Shown: piece after piece, positions 46,101-58,300 of the stretch | Position numbering within the stretch: position 1 is the stretch's first letter | How the letters are laid out: each line of letters starts with the position of its first letter | Assembly (NCBI GenBank): GCA_038502055.1 | Contig: JAXRKN010000036.1 | Coordinates: 4,588,001-4,652,000, forward strand | Origin: Tanytarsus gracilentus | Taxonomy: Eukaryota > Arthropoda > Insecta > Diptera > Chironomidae | DNA length: 64,000 bases | Direction of reading: 5' to 3' | Position numbers and translations under genes: made by a program | Notes under the pieces: model-generated | Database searches by the model: none | What the model was told of the DNA's origin: nothing | What the model saw: the letters and a program-made list of their open reading frames with translations, nothing else

Positions 46101-49100
46101 TATTGCGAAACGTTAATTGCGCATGGACTCCCTCGACGCATGTTGTCTAACAGAAATTCCACGGACAGTTCAGCTCGAAGGCACGACTTTTAATGTCTCC
46201 ATTACTTTTCAATTTCTCATGAAATGCCATTAAAAGTTTATTTACATCGCAACGAAGCTCATCGAAGCCTTTTTGTTATCAAAAAAAGTGACATGAACTA
46301 ATTTCAATACCCGACGAGATCACAAACATTCGCCGCGCGATGTCGATGAGAAGGATGACAAAGAAGTCTAAATGTGTCGATTTGTGTGCCATCCATAAAA
46401 AGTACCAGAGATGACCATGTGAGAGAGTGCTTGCAAAAAAAAATGTGAAGAGTGATATCGACCACCCATGACGTATGCAGTAGTGAGAATGTTCCTCTTC
46501 ACTCTCGCTAAATGCAATTTAAATGCGCCAATTTACTGGTTCCATTCGAGTATGTACTAATGCCATTGATGATGATGCACTGTCAGTGTATAAAAATTAA
46601 TCAAATTTCATTCAACATTTCACGGAAAATATATTTTACTGCCTGGTCGATGTCGTAATTGCATTTTTGAGGAGCACTCAGTGAGTCATAATAATTGCAT
46701 AAAATTTATTTATTTATTTTTTTGCATGTTAAGCGATATTTTTTAATGGAAATATAGCGCCGAAAGGTCAATTATTCACATACAACTTTGTGTGTGAAAT
46801 TCGACACGATTTAAGTTCTCGAAAATTCTTCTAATTACATTTCGTAATCCATCGTAAATTGATTGTGATTAATGTAAGTTCGAAGAATCACATTTCCTCA
46901 TCATTAGATGAAATTTTATACGTTTTGCAAGATTGACCCTTAAACATGAAAATAAAAATTCAAACATGGATTTTTCGATTGAGTTTTTATCTGATTGCAT
47001 CCACTCGTTCATCATTAATTTAATGTTGCACCACTGTTATAATAATCATTAAAATTCAATTTCACATTTTCAGTTCAAACCACAAAGGCTGACCATATAA
47101 ATTAAAAAACGGTATATTCCAAATTTTTAAGATATGAGGAAAAAATTCTGAGGAGATAGAAAGCCAACACAACATTACATTTTACTATATAAAGTCATTA
47201 AACGACTCCTTCTTAATCTTCGAGGACAAGGCACGCATCTGATCAAATTATAGTAAATCTCGCGCTGTATCATTATGAGAATTGTTAAACGGAAGTTCTT
47301 CCTTAGTAAATCGCTTTATAATTATCCCCTTCACAACTTTGAACCTCATCAAATTTTAACTTAAGCTAAATGTCTTGTTTAATGCAGATCTTGGCATGTG
47401 TGTGGCATGTTCACTTCCTCATTTTTGGCTTCCACGAGATGACCGCAAAATTTCCTTCAGAACTTTTTGAATGTGAAACCTTGTTGTCAACATCGCTACG
47501 ATAACTTCATTAACTTATGCAACTCGATTAACTTGTGCCGGATCGGAAATTAATCGATTTCCATATTAATTACGACTGCGATTATTAGTCTGCAGTTTGT
47601 GAAGGTAAAAAAGATAAACCGCGAATGAAAAAAATATCAAAATGACACCTTTTCGGATATTCTTAGACGCCGAAGATTATTTCCGTTGCAGATTTCATTC
47701 ATAAAATCGAAAAAGTTTTTAGTGTGTCAGGAGGTTATTTGCATATTGATTAGATACAAATTTTTATATACGAGAGCTTCAAATTTAGGTCGAATTTTGT
47801 CCTAAATTTTTCTAAACTTTAAATTTTTTCAAATTTTAATTAGATAACACCAAAAAAAATCGTAAATTTCGAAATATTTTTTCCTTTATTTCCAAAAATT
47901 AATTAAAATTGTTGTGAAATGATACAAAAAATATTTTATGTCATCAACAGCACATATCACAAAAGCTATTGCGAAGATCACAGCAAGTGGTCTACTTCAT
48001 AAATATTTTTTCTATACTTTCCGAGACTCTTTTTGTATCGCACTGTCATCGCCGTCATTCTCTTTGTGTATATAAAGTTCTCGATAATTTTTTGTTTGGA
48101 GAACCGAAGTTGCATCTTAATAACATCGCAAATGCTTCATAAATTGAGAGATTTTCATTGGAATTTTGAGCGATATTGGAAATTAAAATAAAGAAAAAAA
48201 ATTCATTCAGACTCGTGCGATAAAGAAACCAGCCGCAAAAAGGAGATTAATGAAGTCGTATCAGTCGACAGCCCGCCACAACAACATTTAATTTAAATTC
48301 AAATGATATGAAAGATGGAAAAGACACAAGAACAAGAGACACAAGCGACAAAATGTCAATTTTATAATTTTTTAATTAAATCAAAATCGCTCGTTTGATT
48401 TTAATTATGCCATCGTGAGCTGAATGAAAAATATTTTTGTGGGTTTTTAGATAAAGAAGGAAATGCTAATGAATGCAGATCAAATTTTTTTAAATTACGA
48501 CTCAGAAATGCATTAATTTAAAATTGATTTTTTATAGTGAAATAGAAGAAATTAATTGGAAACTTTTTTAGATATCTTCGTGTAAAAACTAAATAAAAAA
48601 TCTAGAGCATTAAATAAAAGTTTTAATTTCACCTTGAATCTATAAAACATGATTTCCTTATAAACCAGTCACATAAAAATTAAAATTTTAACAGACATGT
48701 TTACCATAAATTATATCATCGACTCCTATTGGCTAGTTTTTGCCTATGATACATGCGACAGAGGCGTGGAAAAAACTGTTTTACATTAAAAAATTTAAAG
48801 AGAAAATTTTTAATCCCAATGAACGAAAATGCTTGTATCGTTAGCAACAAAATATTTAAAACACGGAAGTGTGCATTGCCTTCCAATTTTACGCAAACGA
48901 CTCCCTCTCGATAAAATCTCCCATATCATTACGCCATAATATCACATTTTGCGCGCTCTCTCATGAAGAATGGCACGTGAATCAGTGTGGTGAAATGAGT
49001 GAACAAGACAGTGAAGAAATTCAAAATTAACAATTTCACATCGCAGAGTTCTTCATGACAAGGATAATGATCGTGAGATGCAAACATGAAATTCTTTCTG

Positions 49101-51139
49101 CTGTTTGATGGAAAAGTTCATTGAATCTGTAATCACTTGAAGGGAAAATTTCTCTCTCAATCGATGATGCGAGTGCACGATTTCATCAATTAACCAGTTT
49201 TTCGAGAATGAAATTGAAATTTTTTCTTGTTTGCCGAAAAGAAAGTCATAAGAAGAAGAGCAGAAGAACGGCATGGTGTGTGATTATTCTTGCATGCATG
49301 TTTCTTAGCAGCTAAATGACAGCTTTGTGACTCTCTTATATTCGTGAATGTACCGTTAGATAATGCCAGTAAAGATAATTTAATTTTTTCGATATGTTAT
49401 CTTGCGATGATATTTAAATTGCATAATTTGATGATATTTTCTTTTCCGATCATCTGCTGCCATTTCAACGACTTTTAATGATACACGCCGGGCGCCCAAG
49501 AACGTGGCATTTTAATAATTTTCCTCCGAAAAGAATTAATTAAATCAATGAGCTTTTATCATTAAAAAATTAATCAGCTTCTGCACCTTTTCTCATATTT
49601 CTTTTTGAGCATGCGTTGAGTGGAGTCGTGTCTTAAAATTAAGTGCGAGGATTTTTCGAACAAACATAAATGAAAAAGGATATTAATAATTTCATAGAAT
49701 GCAACGATTGAAAATCCATTAATAGAAAATGTAACTAAAAATATTTCATAGAGTCCAACTGAGAGGGATGCTGCCAAGATTTTATTTTGATGAATTACAT
49801 TCGATGCATAGTGAGAACCGTGAAATATTAATAATTCATTTTTAATAGTCTTTTTATTTGTTTGATATCTTTTAAATCATAAATAAATTTAAATTTACAA
49901 AGCCAAAAATTTAACAAAATTTTTGAGAGAAAAATTCAATCTTAAAATATCAACTCGATAATTTTCAAAGAAGAATTAAAAAACATCAAAATTAATATTT
50001 TAACAAATTGATTTTACAGGAACTTGTTGTGATGAAATATAAATGGTCATAAATGATATTTGATCGATTTCTAGATTTAAGATAAAGTTACTGAGAAATT
50101 TCTTTGAAATGCTATAAATCTTCAAAAATGATGCAACAAGTGCCTTTCGCAAAATGACCTGTTGCTTTTTTGTTTTTCTCAAGAAACCTTTTTCTATCTC
50201 TAATGATGTTGTTAAAACAAACAACTGAGAGAGATAAAAATTTATGATTTCTCATGGTCGAATGCAATTTTTTTATTGAAATTGAAACGTTAGCAAAAAA
50301 ATCATCATGAGAATTTCTAGTTGAGGATTTTTAGGTAAAAATGTCATTGAACGTTTTTCGTTTGTCTCGAATAATAATTTTGAGGTTTTATTGCTGCATT
50401 GTTCAACCTCATTTTTCTTGAGGTTTTTTATTTCCAACTTCCGCAATTCTCAATCTGAATTGTTCAAGGAAATGGGAGTGATTGTGCAATAAAATTGCTC
50501 AAAAATTTCATGAAAGAACGTCCACATGTGAAATTCTACGAGTAAAATATTTTATGGTTGTCTAACCGAACGAAATATTCTGCAGTCACCAGAAAAAATC
50601 AAAAAACAAACACCGCAAGAGAGTAAGTGATTGCGAGTCCTTCGAAGGGACAACAAAACAGTAAAAATGGGAAAGGGAATAAATTGAGATGAAATACAGG
50701 AGCATTTTTTTCCTCAAAGTTATTTATGGTTCTAATTATGTCTCTAAAAACATTTTGGACCATCCCACAGAAGTCATGAGATTGTCATCTTCCGGAGACA
50801 AATTTTTCGTCCCGAAAGTAAACAAAAAATATTAATTTTTAAAATCAAATATTTTTAATTAAAAAAGGATTTGTAGCCACCCAGAATGGACATAAATAAT
50901 GTCACTAATGATTCTTATTTGATCTTTATTCGTTAATATTTCCTAGAACTTTAAACACGTGTAATTTTGCACCCTTAAAATCTTTTGGACACCGTTGTGA
51001 CTTTATTCTGCTTTAGATCATTGAAAGAAAAAATATGACAAAAGATTTTTTGGTATCAACTGCGCACCTAGGAATAGCACACAAAAAATACAGAAGAATA
51101 TAATTTGGAATTTTACTTCGCCGTTTCCCATACCTTAAA
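40111..51139. other. Long non-coding region beyond ase
   Basis: Eleven kilobases with no gene I can support. A non-AT-rich patch (about 40,090-40,340) next to the minisatellite has an 80-codon open frame on the - strand without recognisable domain and may be part of the repeat element. A palindrome-containing stretch (GGGCGCCC, near 49,492) sits in a G+C raised patch with a CATCTG E-box. By synteny this is probably achaete-scute-complex regulatory DNA. Confidence 0.35.
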
Positions 51140-51147
51140 GCATAATC

Positions 51148-51528
51148 GGCTAAATTCGCGTTTCCTGGGCCATCATTTTTTAGCACTTTTTTTGATGGAT
51201 TCCGGTAGATTAGAGCTTCCTGAGTCCGAATCTGCAAAAAAAAATTGGCGCTGACCCTCCTGGACCCCCCTACGACCCTCCAAAGTTTCGATTTTTTCTC
51301 TTTGTTTATACACCAAAAAAGCCTACAATCTTAAGGGAAAGGTGGGAATTTGGGGTTCTCGGGTGGGGAGGATTACACGAGAGGAACTTAGCACACTTTA
51401 ACCCAAGGGGTACGCAACTTAAAGGGGTACAAAAATTAAATTTATTCTTTTTCCACCTTAACATGTGGGTTAACCTATTATTACAAAACACAAATGTTAC
51501 AATGTAGATTAACCGATTTTTACAAAAT
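51148..51528 (+). repeat. Left terminal inverted repeat of the foldback element
   Basis: Pairs with 52,593..52,974 in inverse orientation. Differences seen include two bases at the tip and single changes near the inner end (AACCTATT versus AACCGATT, AATGTAG versus AATATAG). Confidence 0.95.
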
Positions 51529-51545
51529 AAACAGCTGATTAAAAT

Positions 51546-51890
51546 GCGGGTTAACCGATTTTTACAAAACACAAATATAAAATTGTGGGTTAACCGATTT
51601 TTACTAAACACAGGACTAAATACAAAGTTGATTAAGTTTAGATTGACTGATTATTACAACATAAACTTAATTTTTGGGTTAACCGATTTTTGCAAAACAC
51701 AAATTTTCTTTTTTTTATATAAGAAAAAAAATAATTTTTCTTACTCATTTTCCCTTTTACAAAATGATTTTAATTACTAACTTTTAATTTTTGACTGATA
51801 ATTTTCTCACTCATTTTCCCTTTTACAAAATAATTTTCCTCACTTATTTTCCCTTTTACAAATTGATTTTAATTACTAATATAATCCATA
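51546..51890. repeat. Short direct repeats inside the foldback element
   Basis: A ~40-base unit with the core GGGTTAACCGATTTTTACAA recurs several times, including inside the inverted repeats themselves. It is followed by three copies of a unit around ATTTTCCCTTTTACAAA (about 51,745-51,880). Confidence 0.8.
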
Positions 51891-52148
51891 TTTTTTTCAA
51901 TTAACAATATAATTTAATTTTTAATTGATAATCATTTTTACCTTCGTCTTCCGTAGTCAATTCCCAAGGTTGAGAACTATCTATTTCTAAAGAGTGTAGA
52001 TGCATGTGAGCGCTCGTCAACGCGCGCCAGTCAACGTTAATGTATGTCAGTGCTCGTAAATGAGCGTCAGCTCTCCTAAATTTTATTAGTTCTAACGCCT
52101 GGGTCAATTCTTCTTTTTCATCATCAGCATTCTCTTTGACTCTAAACC

Positions 52149-52236
52149 CAAGGGCTGGGAACTTCAATTTTTAATGTACGTGAATGTACCCAGATGTACT
52201 TAAATGTACGTCAATTTTTGAAGTTCTCAGCCCTTG
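52149..52236. repeat. Internal hairpin of the foldback element
   Basis: Arms 52,149..52,166 and 52,219..52,236 pair with one mismatch (CAAGGGCTGGGAACTTCA against its inverse). The loop is built of four AATGTAC-type repeats. Confidence 0.75.
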
Positions 52237-52280
52237 TCTAAACCCCACACAACCCCACAAACTTGGCAAAATTTATTAAA

Positions 52281-52555
52281 GGGCGCAGCCCCTTAGACTT
52301 CAAATTATCCAAAGGGCGCAGCCCCTTAGACTCCAAATTATCCAGAGGGCACAGCCCCTTAGACTTTAAAATATGAAGTGGGCGCAGCCCCTTAGACCTA
52401 AAATATCCAAAGGGCGCAGCCCCTTTAACTTTAAAATATCCAAAGGGCGCAGCCCCTTAGACCTAAAATATGAAGAGGGCGCAGCCCCTTTAACTTTAAA
52501 ATATCCAAAGGGCGCAGCCCCTTTAACTTTAAAATATACAAAGGGCCCCTTGAAC
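52281..52555. repeat. 32-33-bp minisatellite with GGGCGCAGCCCC core
   Basis: Eight good copies plus one decayed copy, starting near 52,281, 52,314, 52,347, 52,380, 52,412, 52,445, 52,478 and 52,510. The core GGGCGCAGCCCC is self-complementary apart from its centre and far more G+C rich than the rest of the window; AT-rich linkers (TTAGACTTTAAAATATCC type) separate the cores. Confidence 0.92.
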
Positions 52556-52592
52556 TCAAAATTGATCAAATTTGATCAAATTTCAATATTTG

Positions 52593-52974
52593 TATTTTGT
52601 AAAAATCGGTTAATCTATATTGTAACATTTGTGTTTTGTAATAATCGGTTAACCCACATGTTAAGGTGGAAAAAGAATAAATTTAATTTTTGTACCCCTT
52701 TAAGTTGCGTACCCCTTGGGTTAAAGTGTGCTAAGTTCCTCTCGTGTAATCCTCCCCACCCGAGAACCCCAAATTCCCACCTTTCCCTTAAGATTGTAGG
52801 CTTTTTTGGTGTATAAACAAAGAGAAAAAATCGAAACTTTGGAGGGTCGTAGGGGGGTCCAGGAGGGTCAGCGCCAATTTTTTTTTGCAGATTCGGACTC
52901 AGGAAGCTCTAATCTACCGGAATCCATCAAAAAAAGTGCTAAAAAATGATGGCCCAGGAAACGCGAATTTTACC
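52593..52974 (-). repeat. Right terminal inverted repeat of the foldback element
   Basis: Inverse copy of 51,148..51,528, ending ...TTTTACC directly before the right GCATAATC. Confidence 0.95.
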
Positions 52975-52982
52975 GCATAATC

Positions 52983-55900
52983 TGACTCTAAGTACGATCG
53001 CCGATGACGATGCCAAAAATTTACGACTTTATGCGACGCTCACTTATTGACGCTTTAGGCGCTGTTAATTGCAGGTTTTATTTCAACTTTTCCCTAAAAC
53101 AAACAAAAACTTTTTCAGGAGCACTGCAAGTAGCAATTAATGCTATTTAAATGGTAATTTATGACTAAAATCAGTAATTGAATTTTAAAGAGCAAAATTT
53201 ATAGCTCTTAATAATTTTCTTTCAGCGAGCTAGTACTAAAAGGTTCTTTTATATGAATGAAGTCCATCCTCCAACTCTCAATGGCGAGTAATCGTCGCTT
53301 TATTCTTTCTTTGCACAATGGAGCTAAAGCGGAGAGATCTGCATGCAATTACGAGATTTAATCGTCGAGTGCGATGAATACTAATGTGAACGCATAAAAG
53401 AGCCTTGAGTGAATTCTTTTTATTCAATTTCATAATAAATTTGACTACCGTCTGGCATCTACGTGTGTACATGGTTGAAATGCAATTTACATACATCATC
53501 GCTTTAAAAGTTTATAAAATAAGAAGTAAAGAGGATTTAATTGAATACCGGTAGCGTCTCAACTGGTCGTTTTGCGTGATGTTACGATGCTTTTATTATT
53601 TTCAGATTCAAAATCTAGAATTTTATTTTTTATATACCAACTAATGTGCTCTGATTACAATCACTTTTAAAGCGAGCGCAAATCATCAAATGTCGTGACT
53701 CTGTTGGGTTGACTTGAGTAATGATCTAATTAATGGTTGCTAATAAAAATTGGATAATTTTAGTATAAGGTTCTTATTTATTTTAGGCTGTACTTTATTT
53801 TTTTCTCCATAATTAAGTTATTATTGATTGTGAATTAAAATTTTGCATAGCCTAGAGGTGGAACATTAGAAAAAATCAGAAGCCAAAAATTTTTATCGTC
53901 ACTTTTCAATCTTGGAGCTATTTTTTGTCCTCGTGCTCGAAATGTGCAATGTGCATCAAACAAAAAATTCACCGAAACACAAGTATTTTCAATCGAAAGC
54001 CGTCACTTTAAAAACCATTCACAATAAATTAATTTTCTGTGATTTTCATGTGGAGATAACAGTAGAGTTCTGACTATATCCAGTTATATTTTTCGTCCTC
54101 TCTATTTGGCGCCACGACAAGTCGAATATGTTTGCGAAGGATCGAATGAAGCGAATGCACAAACAGATCCTAAATAAATTTTACAGGTGCATCTCCTTGC
54201 GGTTCTTTCTTAAAAATTGTCAACCCCTCAAAGTCAAGTGCAAAAGGAATATTGAGAGACGACTATTAAATTTTAGTGTCGGGTAGAGAAGACATAGATA
54301 GTAAAAACACTTGAGAATCTTATCTACGTATGCGGCATGTGGGTAATTCTATTCATAGATATGTGCGGTTTTGAAACAATCTTCGAGTGATAACAATGTG
54401 CATAATGCTCTGCTTTAAATTTTAACCATTATTGGCTCTCGAGACTTTTAATGAATGCATGCAGAAAATAAAGATAACATTTTTGTGGTCTCTTGAGTGA
54501 GCATCTAATTTATGGCCCGATTGACGTTTGAATATGCATGAGAGAAAGGAAAATGATTGCTGGCCAAGGGATGAACCTTTAGAGATATTTTAAATTTTAT
54601 CAAATAAATAAATCTTTTTAAAAATAAAATTCTATTATATAGACTCGTAATTTTATGCAAATCGCCAACCCTCGACATTCTAATCCTCAAGACCAATGGA
54701 GGTCTTTATTTCGCTCAGAACTTTACGACTTGACAGCCTCTATTGTTCTCTCAAATCTAACTCACTGCTGGTCTTATGCCATGACAAATTTCCACATCTA
54801 AACAGCTTTAAAGATTTATAAATTTAATGAAATGCGAAGATGTAGAATCTTGAAAGGTCGTGAGATGATCTTGTGAGTGCGACAAATTTACGATCTTTTT
54901 AGATATTCGCGAAATGCGTTTGTGAAGATTTGCTGATTGCGAATTTTCATTGACATTCGCGTACAATTAAGAGATATATTGACATCCGCTCTGATTTTTT
55001 GGGTGTTCTCGTAAGATTCACTTTTCTCTTAGACATTCTTTGCTGTCTGATTATGTTTTTGCTTTTTATTGATGATTTTTTGAAAACATTGAAATTTAAC
55101 GGATTTCTTTAAACTTTTTAAAAATATCTAAATTGTAAAAATTCTGAAAACCTCATTATTTTTCTCGAAAAGAAGACATTAAAAATTTGTCAACAACCAC
55201 CCGAAAAAAAAAGTTTCAAATTGCTCAACATTTATTTCCTCCTTTTTTGTGGATTTGTCATTGCCTCAAGCCTTTATTCTTTAAAAACTACACACACGAC
55301 GCATGCACATCGGAATAATTGGTGATTATGTTTTGTGCTCCCCTCGCATATTGCAAAATCCCAAAATGCGACGCGCGTGTTTCAATTTCATTGTTTATTC
55401 AACGAGATTTGATATTTCTAAAAGTCGAACGGTTTGGTGGATAATTACAGATGTTTTAAGTAGCACAAATGCAACACGAAGGAATTTCAGTTACCAATAA
55501 CCGATAATTCTAAGTCGTCAGACATGCCTCGTGTAAGATGATAAGTTTTTAGAAATTCGCATTACATTGTTGAATGCGACGATGATCCTCAATTGAAAAG
55601 TGACCGAAACAAAAAGCTTTCGAAACTGCGAATTACTGAGCATAATCAATGGGCGACATGCTCGTTATACGTTACGCTTTGGCTTTTATCCGGCAATTTA
55701 TTCTTAACATGCTCATTGAGTTTTGTACTCAATTTTTAGGGGATTACTGAGGGGTGGAATAATTTCATATTTGTAGCGGATTTCATTAATGATTTTGAAA
55801 TCACTTCGCATTAATTTGACCTTCAATTTAAGGTCCTTCATCTTTGCGAGAATTCTTCTTAAGTACTAGGCAAGAGTTTTAAAGTGTCTACGGCTTAATT

Positions 55901-56400
55901 CAAACAATAATGTCACCATCATAGTAGCAACTTTATGTATTTAATAAGTCGCCGCGATGAATTAATTTAATATTTAAACACGATATTAGCTGTTATTAAT
56001 GCATCGACATTCGATCGTGCATGAAAGTGGAGAGCACTGAACATATCGAACACCGGGCTCAACATACTACCAAGAACGCGTGTTCTTTTTTCAGCTGCTT
56101 TTTTTGTGTAAAAATATTTTCAAAACAGAGCAATAACATACACAGCCCCGAAAAATCCATCTTTCTCTCTCTTTTTTTGTCGGGTAGAAATTTGAAACAA
56201 AAAAGAAGGTAAATTAAATTTCCCAACATGAGAAGAGAGAGAAACTGCGCGTAAAAATTTCAATTTGCCATGGCATCGAATATCGAGTAAGGAAATAATT
56301 TTTTTAATTACTTTTCCACAGCATTTCGGGACCAGTATCAACCGAGTGACATTGTTTCCTTCATATCCAATTATGCTGTAAATTATTTCAGTCCAACGGT
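52983..56400. other. Non-coding region
   Basis: No gene or repeat recognised. E-box CAGGTG near 54,186 and CAGCTG near 56,093 are isolated matches to the proneural site class. Confidence 0.3.
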
Positions 56401-58300
56401 AAAGTGGAGATGCGTGTAAATTCTGTCTAGTTAACGTTATCGCGGTAGATGAAATGCAGGGTGCGATAGCCGGTGGTCACATGCGGGCCAAAAGTGCAGC
56501 GAGATTTAATCACTTTATTTAAAAAAATTTTCGCCGTTCATTAATCTTCCCAAGTGTCCAATTCATTTGAGATTCAGCCAAAAATCAACCGCCATGAGGC
56601 GATGAAAATGCACGAAAACAAACACCGTACGGTGTAATGAGAAATGACATTAACACTCACGATGCTGGTTGTGCAAACAAAAAAGTAAATATTTAATCAC
56701 TTGACGAGTCTTGGGGAAACACTTTTCTCTTTAATTAAAATTACTTCGATCGAAGACGACGAAGAGGGTATCGCTAAAAAAACTGTAAATTTAATTGCCA
56801 ATTTATGTTGGTACGAAAGGTTAGTGTCGCGTGGCTGTTATGTTCACTTGTATGTTGCTAGATTTTTCGTTAACAAAAAATTGACTTTTAACTCATGTCT
56901 TTGGTATATCAGTAAATATATAGACTTAACCCCAAGTCCCATAAATTAATATTCAAACATCGAAAAGGAGAAAAAACAATTTCCTAACACCGTGAGGTTT
57001 GTAAACGAGAATCTGCATGTCCGTCCATAAACAACGTTACGTTTTAATTCAATTTTTGCCATTACTCTAAAATTGTACTTTGTTCGTATCGTCTTCTTTC
57101 CTTTTCGCTATCTCTTTCATGAGAGACTTTTTATTTTATGAGAAAAAAGTTTATGCCTTGCGGTAATTACGAAGGAGATTAATGCGCAAACTATTGCTTT
57201 TTATGCGCTATTAGAGAACATTTTATGTGTGCATCAGGTAACTCAACTTTTCCTTCACATAAAGACTCACTTTCGATATCATTTAAATATTTTTGCTGCG
57301 TAAGAACGATCTTGTTATGCAAAATGATAAATTGACCATTGTACTCTCGCATCTCTCTCCCCGAAAAAATGCCTTCAAGCAAAGTGAGACGGTAAGGAGA
57401 ACAAATTGATGCAAGTGCCAATGTGAATATTAAAAATTATTTCATTGTTTTTAGTTCATTGTGACTCGAGGGTAAAAATCTTCAATAAATTATGTTTAGA
57501 GAGACTTCTCATACATATGCAGCGGTGCATTATCTGGATTATGTTGCGCGGCAGACGAAGAGGGAATTTAAATATATTGAAATTTATGAATGAATAAAAA
57601 TGTTATTTAGTAAATTGAATTTTATTTTACATCGATTGGGATGTTGGAGAAGTTTGATTAATTTTGGGGGCATAAATTTATGATCAACGAGTCGCAAAAT
57701 GATTATGGCTTTAAAATATCTCCGTTCATGTTTAACATTTAAAAAAATGACTTTACGGAATCAATTAACACCACTTGCTAATGAGTACAAAACTAATTGA
57801 TCACTTTTAACCTCGCTCAGTTTCGTGCATCTCTTGAATTCAATTTTCCAAAAAGGGAGTATCATTAGCAATGCAAAATACGAAAATAAATCCAGCGGCA
57901 TTAACAGTGCAGTGTTGAAAGGCTGCCGTACAATACGCAAAAACTCCGAGAAGATTAAAGATCGCTTTAATTAACGCCTTTTAACACTTTAAAATGAAGG
58001 ATAATGTGCGCGCAACGAGTAAGTGCGAAAGAGCATATTTTTCAATTGCCCCCGTTGGTGATAAGAATGTGAGCGAGTAAATCCAGCTATAAATAAAGCT
58101 ACCAGGGGTGTTTATCAACTCACAGAGATGCAAAAATATTCAACTTCTGTTCTTTACCGGAGGAATTCTTATTTTGAGTTGGCGAAGGGTACAATTAGCA
58201 GCATATAATAAAGTTTAATTGCAGTCTCATGCAAATGATTTGGAGAGTGATGGGACGGAAGGCTTTGAGGCAACAATTGAGCAATTCTTTAGCTCATGTT
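56400..58300. promoter_or_regulatory. G+C-raised, complex stretches: candidate enhancer territory
   Basis: Sequence at about 56,430-56,510 and 57,880-58,260 is less AT-biased than the flanks. The second includes a perfect POU octamer ATGCAAAT at 58,229..58,236 just after TTAATTG. By synteny this lies in the achaete-scute complex, so such islands are candidate enhancers. Low confidence. Confidence 0.2.

Larger units (their letters stand above)
51140..52982. mobile_element. Foldback-type DNA transposon (non-autonomous) with 8-bp target duplication
   Basis: An element of 1,827 bases (51,148..52,974) is flanked on both sides by GCATAATC (51,140..51,147 and 52,975..52,982), a perfect 8-bp target duplication. 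Its terminal inverted repeats are about 380 bases (51,148..51,528 and 52,593..52,974) and differ at only a handful of positions; both ends begin GG (GGCTAAATTCGCG and GGTAAAATTCGCG). The interior is made of short tandem repeats and a hairpin and encodes no transposase. The 8-bp duplication and GG ends fit the Merlin superfamily; P and hAT also make 8-bp duplications but usually have other end motifs. Confidence 0.9.

Noticed and set aside
45644..46193. Overlapping open frames suggesting a membrane protein
   Set aside because: No recognisable domain, no splice partners, and composition typical of translated AT-rich DNA.
51306..51611. 101-codon open frame on the - strand
   Set aside because: It lies in the left inverted repeat, and its sequence recurs in the frame at the other end because the two ends are inverse copies.
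52373..52816. 147-codon open frame on the + strand
   Set aside because: It runs through the 33-bp minisatellite and the right inverted repeat of the foldback element; the repeated peptide follows from the repeat period, not from a gene.
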